Notes: a model not told the origin generated them from the sequence alone. DNA of 64,000 bases from Desulfobulbaceae bacterium (GCA_020444175.1 JAHLLM010000013.1:1-64000), one strand, 5' to 3'. Counted from the first letter of the stretch, positions 20,801-30,034 are shown. Numbers and translations: made by a program.

Positions 20801-21097
20801 GAAGCTGTTTCTCTTATGACCCTGCATGGGTCAAAAGGGCTTGAGTTTCCCGTGGTTTTTCTTTGCGGCATGGATGAAAGATTCCTCCCCTGTCAAACCG
20901 GAGGTTGCGATATCGAAGAAGAGCGACGTCTCTGCTACGTTGGCCTGACCCGAGCCAAGGAAAAATTGTTCCTGTCAGCCTCCAGCAAGGATATTTCCCG
21001 TTTTATGGGTGAAATTCCGGCTTCTCTTGTAATAAAGACAGTGGAGCCGAGAAATAAACCAACAAAGAAACAGGCAAAACAGCTGAAGCTATTTTAG
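17885..21097 (+). CDS. PHP (endonuclease Q-like) domain fused to UvrD/Rep SF1 helicase
   Basis: 1070 aa; N-term 'LADLHIHSPYSRATSKTSN', 'SNSDCHSPGKLGREVNCF', CNVSL..CPVC zinc site; C-term 'AGPGTGKTFTLVCRIL', 'VDEFQDVN', 'LTRNYRS', 'MTLHGSKGLEFPVVFLCG', 'EERRLCYVGLTRAKEKLFLS'. Confidence 0.95.
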   Translation: MYFLADLHIHSPYSRATSKTSNIAGLYAWARVKGIHLIGTGDFTHPGWFKELQDSLEPAEPGLFKLKNDKVPPAFEQVTPENINVRFVLTSEISSIYKRHDKVRKIHNILFAPDFSSVERMNKRLAAIGNIESDGRPILGLDSRNLLEIQLEEIPEGFLVPAHIWTPWFSLFGSKSGFDSIEECFGDLSSHIFALETGLSSDPDMNRLISALDPYTLISNSDCHSPGKLGREVNCFECNLDFFSMREALKDPGKGFSGTVEFFPEEGKYHMDGHRKCNVSLEPRETRMRHNICPVCDKPVTVGVSHRVMDLADRDAPFYPEGSPTFRSLIPLQEVIGEIMGRGPATKGVMSQYQKAINRFGSEFNILLNTPTEDIQTLSPLLAEAVKRIRTNKVIRQAGFDGQFGVIRVYEEGEIDHLSGKARLFDDIKPKKKQLIAPPSTPQKILFPPTKPRQKNTSSTLPATNPEQQSAIESSSPRIIVSAGPGTGKTFTLVCRILHLLETRKTPADKITAITFTNRAADEVKERLRAKAGEQGETVFVGTFHKFCLTWMQAKNPELKVIGDEDRALIIKKLFPHESNRNRKTTGRRITDFFLSYPDPAASHDEDIASYIHELKQCNAIDLEAIVPFFVELLETDEELHKKIAESVLHLFVDEFQDVNRAQFELVRKIGHFAKIFVIGDPNQAIYGFRGSDLNFFFRFAGEENTESLSLTRNYRSASHIIEAAAKLISHNRTRNDTQLAPQKNEHGEIHYYQAPSDKAEAEHVVKEIEKIMGGISSFSMNSGRSSGQENEYSFSDIAILYRLGRQADSLATALQRRGIPFQRVGGRPFFMEKDLRGLSLWILTAAEQAGFAEYLGLCREVPGIGDTTLSSLENNLSVTGNDFFKDALNLSLPVRSKTSLRLLSESLQRFRKESEQSLVQALQPVFNLFKSNPDSENGQRFLQLAGAFGALQPFATHLRENERTTIYDNRAEAVSLMTLHGSKGLEFPVVFLCGMDERFLPCQTGGCDIEEERRLCYVGLTRAKEKLFLSASSKDISRFMGEIPASLVIKTVEPRNKPTKKQAKQLKLF

Positions 21098-21217
21098 CCA
21101 TTCCTTAAAGAGTTTGTTTGACTCCCGCATCAAATTGAATTATCATTCATTTTTGATATTTTTTTCTGTGAAAACCATAACCAATTATATAAAAAACTTT
21201 GCAGAAAGGGGAAAACC

Positions 21218-21577
21218 ATGACTGAAAACGTTGTTATCGTCTGTTCATGCGGCACGGATAATCCAAACAGATCAAGCCGGGCAATACATCTGGCAACAAT
21301 TGCCCATAAAGAGGGGAAAAATGTCACTGTCTTTCTTCTTGATGAAGGGGTGTTTCTTGTCAAGAAAGGAATGATCAATCACCTGCAGGCCGCAACCGGC
21401 GATGTGGCCGATGACCTGATGACCTATCTCCAGGCCCATAATGTACCGCTCATTGCCTGTACACCCTGCGCCAAAAGCAGACAGATATCAAAAGCTGATT
21501 TGATTGAAGGGGCACGGATGGGCAGTGCCGTTGAGTTGATCAACCTTTGTTGTGATGCCGCGGTTATCAGCCTGTAG
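21218..21577 (+). CDS. DsrE/DsrF-like sulfur relay family protein
   Basis: 119 aa; 'VVIVCSCGTDNPNRSSRAIHLATIAHKEGKNVTVFLLDEGVFLVKKG'. Confidence 0.8.
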   Translation: MTENVVIVCSCGTDNPNRSSRAIHLATIAHKEGKNVTVFLLDEGVFLVKKGMINHLQAATGDVADDLMTYLQAHNVPLIACTPCAKSRQISKADLIEGARMGSAVELINLCCDAAVISL

Positions 21578-21691
21578 AAGAAAATTGCTTAATGAAATTT
21601 TTCGTCCCAACAAACAACCACCTGTTTTCATTACACATAACCAGAAACAAACGGCCACAGGATGTAGGTTGAGGTTGAGCGCCATTGGCCA

Positions 21692-21769
21692 ATTCTGTTG
21701 GGTTTCGCTCAACTCTTTCTCCTCACAGCATTACGGAAGGAAATACTCCCCGGCGAAACCCAACAGAAT
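21692..21769. repeat. Inverted repeat, 17-bp arms
   Basis: ATTCTGTTGGGTTTCGC ... GCGAAACCCAACAGAAT, perfect arms around a ~44-nt loop. Confidence 0.8.
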
Positions 21770-21900
21770 GAGTTGCATGTATCCGCTCAACCACAACAAT
21801 GATGGTACTTTAAAAAGAGACCGTATGCAGAATGATTACCAAGTGATACAATATATTTTACCCCAATAACCTCTATACAATACATTAACAGCCGCACCCA

Positions 21901-22392
21901 ATGACCCAACTTGCAGAAAAAAAAATCAGAATAGGCAAGGCCACCATTGGCCTTATCGGCCTGGACCAGGCCATGAACCAGGCCAGGGAGCAGAACCTCG
22001 ATGAAGATGCTGCACTTGATTTCATTTACAAGGCAGTGAGTCGTGAAAACTACATCCCGTCTACTGCTGTTGGGGCATACAAAAATGCGCTTCGCAGCGA
22101 GTACCAGAGACTGATCAGCGGCAGCGACCAGAAAACAGGGGAACTCATCATCAAGATACTGGGGCCGGGATGCGTCAGCTGCAATAAGCTCAACACCATG
22201 ATCTTTGATATCATGCAGCGCCTCAGCATTGCCGCCGACATTGAACAGATTCACGACCTTGATGAAATCTGGCGCCACGGCGTCATCAGCACACCGGCTC
22301 TTATCATAAACGGCCAGATCAAATGCTCAGGCCGCATGCCTCCTCCGGCTGAGGTTGAAAAATGGCTGGTCGAGGCTGCCGACAGAGACTAA
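21901..22392 (+). CDS. Thioredoxin-like small redox protein (thioredoxin_3 fold) with N-terminal extension
   Basis: 163 aa; 'IKILGPGCVSCNKLNTMIFDIM' and 'GVISTPALIINGQIKCSGRMPP'. Confidence 0.8.
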   Translation: MTQLAEKKIRIGKATIGLIGLDQAMNQAREQNLDEDAALDFIYKAVSRENYIPSTAVGAYKNALRSEYQRLISGSDQKTGELIIKILGPGCVSCNKLNTMIFDIMQRLSIAADIEQIHDLDEIWRHGVISTPALIINGQIKCSGRMPPPAEVEKWLVEAADRD

Positions 22393-22415
22393 ACGTCAAA
22401 ATTTCCAGGTCTGCC

Positions 22416-24182
22416 ATGCCTTCTCCCAAACAGGCCCTCTCAAAGATTCTTTTTCCCCTGCTCCTTGCCCTGATTATTGGTGCCCTGGCCGGTGTTGGTG
22501 CTGTTTTCTTCCGTCGTCTCATCGAGGTTGGCATAGCCCTTTTCTGGCCGGGCCAGGGAGATTTTTTACAGCAATACGTTCAGGCACCCTGGATTATGCG
22601 CTTCGGCATGCCGGTCCTGGCCGGTCTCTGCCTTGGTCCCCTGCTCCATTACGTGGCACCGGAGATTCGAGGCCCGGGCGTCCCCGAAGTGATGGCGTCC
22701 CTGGCCATGCGCGACGGCATCATCAGACACCGCGTGACCATGGCTAAAAGTTTTGCCACAGCTACCTTTATTGCTGCCGGCTGTTCGGTGGGAAGGGAGG
22801 GGCCCATTGTGCAGATCGGATCTTCCATCGGCTCATCACTGACCCAGCTTTTCCGTCTTGGCCCTGACCACCGCAAACTTGCCGTTGCCTGCGGCGCAGC
22901 AGCCGGCATTGCCGCCACCTTCCAGGCCCCCATGGCAGGCACCCTTTTTGTGGTGGAAATCCTACTCTTTGACCTTGAAGTGGCCTCGCTGTCCAACATC
23001 GTTATTGCCGCGGTAACCGGCACCCTGGTTTCCAGGAACTTCTGGAACGAAGGAGCTCTTTTCCAGGCACCGCACTTCAGCCTGTCCCTCCCGTCGGAAC
23101 TGCTGCTCTATCTGATGCTTGGAATTGCCGCCGGCCTTGTCAGCCTCCTCCTTATGGCAGCCATTTTCGGACTGAACAAATGGCTTGATTCCCTGCGCGT
23201 CCCCGGGTGGCTCACCCCGACGCTGGGAGGCGTTGCCATAGGCATCACAGGCCTTTTTTTCCCCCAGGCCCTCGGTGTTGGTTATGATACCATCAACCAG
23301 ACCTTACAGGGCAATATCGTCATGACAAGCGCACTGCTGCTCCTTGCTGCCAAGCTTCTTGCCACCAGTGCCTGCGTCGGTTCCGGCATGAGCGGCGGTA
23401 TCTTTGCACCTTCTCTTTTTCTGGGTGCCATGCTGGGAGCCGTATGGGGAAACATCGCCCAACTTTTCTGGCCGGGCACGCCCTTGCTGCCTGCCCATTT
23501 TTCACTGGTCGGCATGGGGGCCATGGTGTCCGGGACAACGCTGGCCCCCATCACAGCGATTTTTACCATTTTTGAATTAAGCTATAATTATGAGATAATT
23601 CTGCCCTTGATGGTGGCCTGCATTCCCAGCATCATTATTGTTCGCCTGATCCACGGATATTCAATTTATGAAACACGGCTTCTCGTTCAGGGAATCCGGA
23701 TTATCAGAGGGCATGATGCCAACAGGTTGCGGGCCATCAAGGTACGGGACTATATCTGTACGGACTTGAAATCGTTTCAGGAACAGACGCCCTTATCGCA
23801 GATAATGGACGAGGTGGTCACCAATCCTTTTCCTCACTTTGTCGTGACCAATAAGCGTGATGAACTCCAGGGCGTGCTCACCCTGCGCGATGTCCGGGCC
23901 CTGCTGGCCGAACCCGATCCTCCGGACCACAATATAACTGCCGCAGACCTCATGACCAGGAATGTGGCCACCGTCAGGGAGGATCAGAACCTTGAAGACG
24001 CCTTTCACCTTTTCAGCAACCATCATTTTTCTTTTCTGCCGGTCATGTCTGCCGCTCACCCCGGTCAGGCAGTGGGATGCCTGAAAAAAGATGACCTGAT
24101 AACCGCCTACAACCAGCATATCCTCAGCGAGCAATGCAAACCAGGCTCACATTTCATCTGCACTTTTCCTTCAAAAAAATAG
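22416..24182 (+). CDS. ClC-type chloride channel/antiporter with C-terminal CBS domains
   Basis: 'CSVGREGPIVQIGSSIGSSLTQL', 'GAAAGIAATFQAPMAGTLFVVEIL', CBS pair at C-term; start chosen at MPSPKQ (22416). Confidence 0.93.
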   Translation: MPSPKQALSKILFPLLLALIIGALAGVGAVFFRRLIEVGIALFWPGQGDFLQQYVQAPWIMRFGMPVLAGLCLGPLLHYVAPEIRGPGVPEVMASLAMRDGIIRHRVTMAKSFATATFIAAGCSVGREGPIVQIGSSIGSSLTQLFRLGPDHRKLAVACGAAAGIAATFQAPMAGTLFVVEILLFDLEVASLSNIVIAAVTGTLVSRNFWNEGALFQAPHFSLSLPSELLLYLMLGIAAGLVSLLLMAAIFGLNKWLDSLRVPGWLTPTLGGVAIGITGLFFPQALGVGYDTINQTLQGNIVMTSALLLLAAKLLATSACVGSGMSGGIFAPSLFLGAMLGAVWGNIAQLFWPGTPLLPAHFSLVGMGAMVSGTTLAPITAIFTIFELSYNYEIILPLMVACIPSIIIVRLIHGYSIYETRLLVQGIRIIRGHDANRLRAIKVRDYICTDLKSFQEQTPLSQIMDEVVTNPFPHFVVTNKRDELQGVLTLRDVRALLAEPDPPDHNITAADLMTRNVATVREDQNLEDAFHLFSNHHFSFLPVMSAAHPGQAVGCLKKDDLITAYNQHILSEQCKPGSHFICTFPSKK

Positions 24183-24289
24183 CCGTCCACGTCTTGCTCT
24201 AAAACATGTCGGACTTTTGCCGAGAAGGCCATTGAGCGAGTAAATGCTTTTGCCTTTATGATTACCACTTATCTTCAGCCTTTTTATAC

Positions 24290-24361
24290 GTCATTCCCGC
24301 GAAGGCGGGAATCTAGGCGGATTAGCCAACTACTCTGGATTCCCGCTTTGGCGGGAATGAC
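24290..24361. repeat. REP/REPIN-like 72-bp palindromic element
   Basis: GTCATTCCCGCGAAGGCGGGAATC ... GGATTCCCGCTTTGGCGGGAATGAC; each arm is itself a hairpin. Confidence 0.85.
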
Positions 24362-24453
24362 TTTTATGTAGACGGTATTTTTTGAATTATTAATGCATTA
24401 CAGTACCTGCGGCAAGACCGGCTGAGTTTCAGTGGTAATCACATTTGCCTTTT

Positions 24454-25080
24454 TCATATTCTGTGAATCCGGGATATTTCGTCTAAATTTTTGATGCAGA
24501 CATTCAAATCTTGCAATATCCCATCTTCAATACCGTATATCCAGCCATGAACCGTTAATTCCTGGTTGCTTTTCCATGCATTCTGAACAATTGTTGTGTG
24601 GCAAATATTGGCGACCTGCTCGACAACATTCAGTTCGCACATTAAATTGATTTTTTCCTTTTCTGTTTGCAGGGCATCGATACGGCCTTGATGCTTATGA
24701 TACGTATCTTTGATGTGCCGAAGCCAATTGTCTATTAATCCATGTTCACGATTATCCATGGCTGCTTTAATGCCACCGCACCCATAATGACCACAAACAA
24801 TAATATGCTTTACCTTTAATACTTCCACGGCGTATTGGAGAACGGACAGACAGTTCATATCCGTATGGATTACCAGATTGGCAATATTACGATGGACGAA
24901 TATATCGCCTGGCAATAAATTTACAATTTCATTTGCCGGTACACGACTATCAGAACAACCAACCCACAAATATTCAGGGCTTTGCTGTTTCGAAAGTTTA
25001 GTAAAGAAATCTGGATCAGATTCCTTTATTTTGTTTGCCCATTTCTTATTATTTTCAAAAAGAGTCCCTAAAACTCGCAT
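24454..25080 (-). CDS. Beta-class carbonic anhydrase
   Basis: 208 aa; 'YLWVGCSDSRVPANEIVNLLPGDIFVHRNIANLV', 'IIVCGHYGCGGIKAA'. Confidence 0.96.
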   Translation of the reverse strand: MRVLGTLFENNKKWANKIKESDPDFFTKLSKQQSPEYLWVGCSDSRVPANEIVNLLPGDIFVHRNIANLVIHTDMNCLSVLQYAVEVLKVKHIIVCGHYGCGGIKAAMDNREHGLIDNWLRHIKDTYHKHQGRIDALQTEKEKINLMCELNVVEQVANICHTTIVQNAWKSNQELTVHGWIYGIEDGILQDLNVCIKNLDEISRIHRI

Positions 25081-25270
25081 AAACCAAACCTCTCATTCTT
25101 TCGGGAATAAATTCCCTCCTTCGCTTTTTTCGCAGGGTTAGATGGAGAATACCCAGAAGCAAGAGCTTTGCCATATGTATCTTACTATAAAAGCTATCGT
25201 TTGAACGACGAGAGGTCAATACTTTAGTGTGGTTTGCCCGGAATTGTGTGCTTACCGGACTATTGAAAGG

Positions 25271-25297
25271 AAAAAAGCCCTTAGAAACAAGGGCTTT
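25271..25297 (-). terminator. Rho-independent terminator of the 25356..25628 gene
   Basis: Minus strand AAAGCCCTTGTTTCTAAGGGCTTTTTT. Confidence 0.8.
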
Positions 25298-25355
25298 CCG
25301 GGCTCATCCGGACGATATCAGATTCCGCAATGATGCAGAGGTCAGCATCCAACCA

Positions 25356-25628
25356 TCACCATCCTGGACCATCGGGAATACCATCACCGGCGTTCGGGGC
25401 CGGGCCCTGACTTGCGTCTTCAGGAACTCCGTCTCCAAAAGGTCCGATAAGAAAACAATCCTCAGGGGGACAATTCTCATCTCCACAATTACAGAATCCA
25501 CTGCCATCAGGAATGCCGTCACCTGCATTTGGAGCAGGCCCTTTGCTATAATCGCTACCGGCAATTGCCATCCCAAAGCTAGCCGCAACAAATAATAGAG
25601 CCCCAACAATCGTCATCATTTTTTTCAT
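25356..25628 (-). CDS. Small exported repeat protein of unknown function
   Basis: 90 aa; signal peptide 'MKKMMTIVGALLFVAASFGMAIAG'; GPAPNAGDGIPDG occurs twice plus a degenerate GPFGDGVPED; SD (AGGAGG) upstream and terminator downstream. Confidence 0.75.
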   Translation of the reverse strand: MKKMMTIVGALLFVAASFGMAIAGSDYSKGPAPNAGDGIPDGSGFCNCGDENCPPEDCFLIGPFGDGVPEDASQGPAPNAGDGIPDGPGW

Positions 25629-25824
25629 CCTGTTTCCTCCTTTTTGTTTTTAGAGATGATAGCTAAAAAAACAGCTATTTCACAGGAACGTAAGCTAGAC
25701 ATGCATTGAATAATTCCAAAGCTCATTCCGGCTCCCAGAACCTGCGGTTATATTGGCAACTAAAAAAAAGCGAGGGACATGCGAGATCATCTCCACATAG
25801 CCCAAGAATACGACAGAACGTCAA

Positions 25825-25886
25825 CAGGCTGTTGAAATACAGAGCGAGCACCGCTGGGACAAGGATCTTATGCACTCCAGGGTACT
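25825..25886. repeat. Degenerate 'CAGGCTGTTGAAA' repeat fragment
   Basis: CAGGCTGTTGAAATACAGAGCGAGCACCGCTGGGACAAGGATCTTATGC resembles 26212.. and 29467.. Confidence 0.5.
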
Positions 25887-26036
25887 GCTTTATACAACGA
25901 GAAAATTGCGAGAAAGGTTGCATGAATATGCAAAAAATAGAGGCCGGACAGCTCAGATATTTTTCATGTATGCTTGACGTGGCAGGTGGGACGGGAACTT
26001 CTTTTATGATTTTAACAGATCAAGAATATGAATTTT

Positions 26037-26137
26037 GACGGTTTCGTAAAACCCCCCTCAAGCGCCGCCGACAAGTATGTAACTTGTTGATATTGCGTTG
26101 GCGGATGGTCAGCTTGAGAGCTTTTTGCGAGACCATC
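26037..26137 (-). mobile_element. 101-bp MITE-like palindromic element, copy A
   Basis: Reverse complement matches copies at 54804 and 61449 with about 2 differences; flanked by aatttt (26031-26036 and 26138-26143). Confidence 0.9.
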
Positions 26138-26211
26138 AATTTTCATGTTTCAAAGATTGACGATTTTGCCAACAATAGCTCAACCGCTGCTGCAAATCCT
26201 GCAGGCTGTTG

Positions 26212-26267
26212 AAAAATCTAGCGAAGGAAGCGGAGACAAGGATTTATGCCCTTCAAGATGAAGAGGT
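26212..26267. repeat. 'CAGGCTGTTGAAAAA' repeat fragment
   Basis: CAGGCTGTTGAAAAATCTAGCGAAGGAAGCGGAGACAAGGATTTATGCCC resembles 25825.. and 29467.. Confidence 0.6.
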
Positions 26268-26313
26268 TATATGACACATGCTACCTGGCCTTCTGCGAAA
26301 AAACTCATTGAAC

Positions 26314-27594
26314 TTATTGTGACCCGCCCCTGATCGGTAGAGTAACCTTGAATCGGCTCCCTTGGTCAAGCTGACTTTGAACGGTAATTTTTCCGTCGTG
26401 TTTTTCGATAATATCATAAGCAATTGAAAGCCCCAGTCCGGTTCCCTTGCCCACTTCCTTGGTGGTGAAAAACGGCTCGAAGATCCTGTTGAGCTTGTCT
26501 TCCGGGATGCCGCAACCGGTGTCCGCTATCTCGACGGCGACGGAATCTTCCTGCCGGTAGGTTCGGATATCAATCTGACCTTGGTCCTCGATGGCCTGAG
26601 CCGCGTTGATCAAAAGATTCATAAACACGTGGTTCAACTGAGCTGGATTACACAAAATCTCGGGCAGATCCCCAAAGGTTTTATTCAAAGTGGCCTTGTC
26701 TTTCAACTCGTTCCAGACAATCTGGAGAGTGCTTTCCAACCCCTGATTGAGGTTTGCCAGCTTAAATTTTTCCTCGTCGAGCCGGGCGAAACTTCTCAGG
26801 TTCTGAACGATCTGTTTCATTCGATCTCCGCCATCCAGTGATTCGTTCACAATCTGTTCGATATCGTCCAGGATCATATCGATACCTGAAGCCTGGCGCT
26901 GTTTTTTAACCTGAGCAAGCAAATCATTTGCCGTATTGGACGCTGCTGCAGGGCTACTGCGGATGGTCTCTTCCTGAGCCTGCAAAAACGCCCTAACCTT
27001 CTTTGAATACTTGCCCAGGGTGCTCAGATTGCTGATGATAAACGCCAAGGGATTGTTGATCTCATGGGCGACACCGGCGGCAAGTTGACCTATGGAAGCC
27101 ATCTTTTCTTGTTGCAGCATCCGGATATGGGCGGTTTTCAGATCCAGGTAGGCTTTTTCAAGCTCCCTCGTCTTTTGATTCAGCTGGTCGTTGAGTTTGC
27201 CAAGCTCGATGCTCCTCTCCTTGACCTCCTCCGCCAGGAAGACACGACCCGTCACATCCCGGCATACCTCGCCCCCCGCTACGATGCTTCCCTTATCGTC
27301 GAACAGTGGGAAACAGGAGTTTTCCAGGTGGGACATGACACCGTTCGCAGTGATGGCTGTCCGGTGCACCACGATGGATTCGCCCGTCTCGAAGACCTTG
27401 AGCACGCCGCAGCCTTCGCAGACCTGATCGCGCTCCTCATAGGCGAAGTAGCATTTTAAGCCGATCCGATCGCCGAACGCCTGTGTCATGGCGGCGTTCT
27501 GGTAAATGATGTTGAAATCCCGATCCTGGATCGTGACTCCATCGGGGATGGAATCCAAGACCTGTTTATGCAGAGAAAAATCCACCATCTCCAT
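26314..27594 (-). CDS. PAS sensor histidine kinase
   Basis: 426 aa; PAS, '[13 protein letters not shown]', '[12 protein letters not shown]', '[34 protein letters not shown]'. Confidence 0.93.
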   Translation of the reverse strand: MEMVDFSLHKQVLDSIPDGVTIQDRDFNIIYQNAAMTQAFGDRIGLKCYFAYEERDQVCEGCGVLKVFETGESIVVHRTAITANGVMSHLENSCFPLFDDKGSIVAGGEVCRDVTGRVFLAEEVKERSIELGKLNDQLNQKTRELEKAYLDLKTAHIRMLQQEKMASIGQLAAGVAHEINNPLAFIISNLSTLGKYSKKVRAFLQAQEETIRSSPAAASNTANDLLAQVKKQRQASGIDMILDDIEQIVNESLDGGDRMKQIVQNLRSFARLDEEKFKLANLNQGLESTLQIVWNELKDKATLNKTFGDLPEILCNPAQLNHVFMNLLINAAQAIEDQGQIDIRTYRQEDSVAVEIADTGCGIPEDKLNRIFEPFFTTKEVGKGTGLGLSIAYDIIEKHDGKITVQSQLDQGSRFKVTLPIRGGSQ

Positions 27595-27661
27595 GACTCC
27601 CTTTTCACGTGGCCCAGCATTGAATCGCCGGGTCTGACACTGCGGGAACAGTGGGCAGTGC

Positions 27662-29326
27662 CTATTTACGACGAAGCTCCGCCCTCACAGCCAACCCCAA
27701 TTTTTCAATGACATAGGGTTTTCTCACATAAGCCCCCGCACCAAGTGCCTGAACGTCATGCACTCGATCAGACTCTGAAAAACCGCTGACAATAATCGCT
27801 TTCTGTTTAGGAAAAATCTCAATGACACGTGTATAGGTGTCAAGTCCGTCCATGCCGGGCTCCATGATCATGTCCAAAACCATTAAATCAACATGATGCT
27901 CAGTCAAGCAGGTGATTGCCTCCTCGCCGCTGGATACACTTGACACATTATAATTCAGCGCCCTGAGCATACGGACTGCCAGATCGCGCTGCTCACTTAC
28001 ATCATCCACCACAAGAATGGATTCACCGTTGCCCATATATTCAGACATTGACACAGGAACTGCTTCAGGTGAAATTCCTTCCCGTGTTACTGGAAAATAT
28101 AAGGTGAAAGTACTCCCTTTCCCTTGTTCACTCTGAATATTGATGTATCCATGATGATCCTTCACGGTACCCCAAACCACGGCCAATCCTAAACCTGTTC
28201 CGCTTCTCCCCATAACCTTTTTTGTATAAAACGGCTCAAAGATGCGCTTCAGATCAGCCGCACATATTCCCTCCCCTGTATCTGAAACTGAAAGAACCAC
28301 ATAGTCACCCTTTCGAACTTTATCATATCCATGAATCGGCTTGTCCAGATAGCAATTGGCCGTCTTGATGGTCAAAATGCCCTCTTGCGGCATGGCCTCA
28401 ACAGCATTCGATGCCAGATTGAACAACGCCTTGCTGAGATGTACCGGAGACCCGGAAATGCACAACAGGTCAGGTTCAAGGTCGATGTTGATTTGTATGG
28501 ACGGATGGTAGGAATGGAGTCCTTCAAACTCCGGCGACAATTGTGTTTCGGTGATGATACTGTTCAGGTTGAGAACTTGTCGGCCTGAGACCCCCCTCCT
28601 GGCCATGGTCAGAAGATCATCCACAATCGCGGCAGCCTTCTGCCCCCCTTTCATAATGTTCGTAAGGTAGGGTAGGGACTGGCTTGAGCTGTCAGTAGTC
28701 AGCAAGAGTAGTTGAGCGTAGCCGACAACAACACCCAGCACATTGTTAAGATCGTGGGCAACGCCGCCTGCCAAGGTTCCCAAGGCCTCCATCTTCTCCG
28801 CCCTGTGCAATCGTTCTTTCAGCTTTTGTTTTTCCTTCTCAGCCTTATGAAACGCCTCTTCTGCCCGCTTACGTTCGCTGATATTCATGAGGACCGCCAC
28901 TCTGGCCTTATGTCCTCTGTATTGCATCTCTCGAACCCTAATTTCAAGTGGCAACCTGCTACCATCTTTTTTCAGCCCAACAGATTCATATGGACCAAGA
29001 CTCCCCGAGGAAACCTGTTTCATCAGAGAATCAAGAGCTTCAGGGGCCACGGTCAACGGTAATGCCTGTCTCCCAATCAACTCCTCTGGTTCGTAGCCGA
29101 ACATCTCAAAATATTGGTCGTTTGCGCTAAGCAGAAGACCTCCATCGTGAATAATCACGGCATCAAAGGCGGCACCTGAAAGACAACGAAACTTTTCTTC
29201 ACTTTCCCGTAGTGCTTCCTCCGTCCGTTTACCCTCTGATACTAATTTTTCCATTTCCTGAATTCTCTGTTTTAAGGCAGATACTTCTTTTAGCAGTTCT
29301 TGATTCATTCGAGCTTGATCGTTCAT
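27662..29326 (-). CDS. Hybrid sensor histidine kinase (PAS-HK-receiver)
   Basis: 554 aa; PAS, 'GGVAHDLNNVLGVVVGYAQLL', 'GTGLGLAVVWG', C-terminal receiver 'ILVVDDVSEQRDLAVRML...LMVLDMIMEPGMDGL'. Confidence 0.94.
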   Translation of the reverse strand: MNDQARMNQELLKEVSALKQRIQEMEKLVSEGKRTEEALRESEEKFRCLSGAAFDAVIIHDGGLLLSANDQYFEMFGYEPEELIGRQALPLTVAPEALDSLMKQVSSGSLGPYESVGLKKDGSRLPLEIRVREMQYRGHKARVAVLMNISERKRAEEAFHKAEKEKQKLKERLHRAEKMEALGTLAGGVAHDLNNVLGVVVGYAQLLLLTTDSSSQSLPYLTNIMKGGQKAAAIVDDLLTMARRGVSGRQVLNLNSIITETQLSPEFEGLHSYHPSIQINIDLEPDLLCISGSPVHLSKALFNLASNAVEAMPQEGILTIKTANCYLDKPIHGYDKVRKGDYVVLSVSDTGEGICAADLKRIFEPFYTKKVMGRSGTGLGLAVVWGTVKDHHGYINIQSEQGKGSTFTLYFPVTREGISPEAVPVSMSEYMGNGESILVVDDVSEQRDLAVRMLRALNYNVSSVSSGEEAITCLTEHHVDLMVLDMIMEPGMDGLDTYTRVIEIFPKQKAIIVSGFSESDRVHDVQALGAGAYVRKPYVIEKLGLAVRAELRRK

Positions 29327-29466
29327 AGTTTATCCGGCAAGAAAGAAATAAGGAGCTTACTTTGAATAAAATTAGAGATACTTTAGCTGCGATCTTCACG
29401 TTTTTTGAAATACTGTCTTACAAGGTGTAATGTCCTGTTCTTTCCGCTTGTTGGTCAACACTTTAG

Positions 29467-29655
29467 CAGGCTGTTGAAAAATGTAGCGAGCGTAGCGGAG
29501 ACAAGGAAAAATGAGGCGAAAAAGCACAGTTTACATGGAGTAAATGAGCATTTCGGAGTCTCACTCTGTTCGCTTACCTGAGCCGAATTTTGACGCAGTA
29601 TCAGCAGATAGCGAACAAAGTGAGACTTCGAGCGCAGTAGTTTTTCAACAGCCTA
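29467..29655. mobile_element. MITE-like nested palindrome with 14-bp terminal inverted repeats
   Basis: AGGCTGTTGAAAAA ... TTTTTCAACAGCCT; inner inverted repeat GTCTCACTCTGTTCGCT (29558-29574) / AGCGAACAAAGTGAGAC (29610-29626). Confidence 0.75.
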
Positions 29656-29873
29656 TTAGGCATTTCATCAATATGATTTTAGCAAGTTCGCATGTAAAGA
29701 TCAGCTCCTTTCTTTAAAGATCGCCAACCGTCGTCATCAACAAATTGATCCAGCTATGAAAGAGTGACACCAGGTAAATCATTGAAAATAACAATGGCAG
29801 AAAGAAATTATGATTCAGATACTAAACGCAAAGCAATTTCAGCGGACAGAGGAAGCAAGTCGAACGCTAGCTG

Positions 29874-30014
29874 GTGCCTGTCCATAAATGGTCTTTTTAC
29901 TCAATATCTGCGTCTTGCTCAAAAAATCATCCTCGGAATATCACATATATGCCTCCGGTAATTTTTTTCGCAGTCCTTGATCTTGAACAAAAATCCTCAT
30001 CTCTGGACAGGCAC
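29874..30014. mobile_element. 141-bp MITE / IS-end-derived element
   Basis: Perfect 11-bp terminal inverted repeats GTGCCTGTCCA/TGGACAGGCAC; right ~80 bp has a diverged copy at 39630..39716. Confidence 0.75.
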
Positions 30015-30034
30015 TAACTGAAAGAGCAGAAAAT

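Noticed and set aside
25706-26038. 110-aa ORF
   Set aside because: Overlaps a degenerate CAGGCTGTTGAAA repeat and ends at the MITE copy A boundary; no domain-like sequence.
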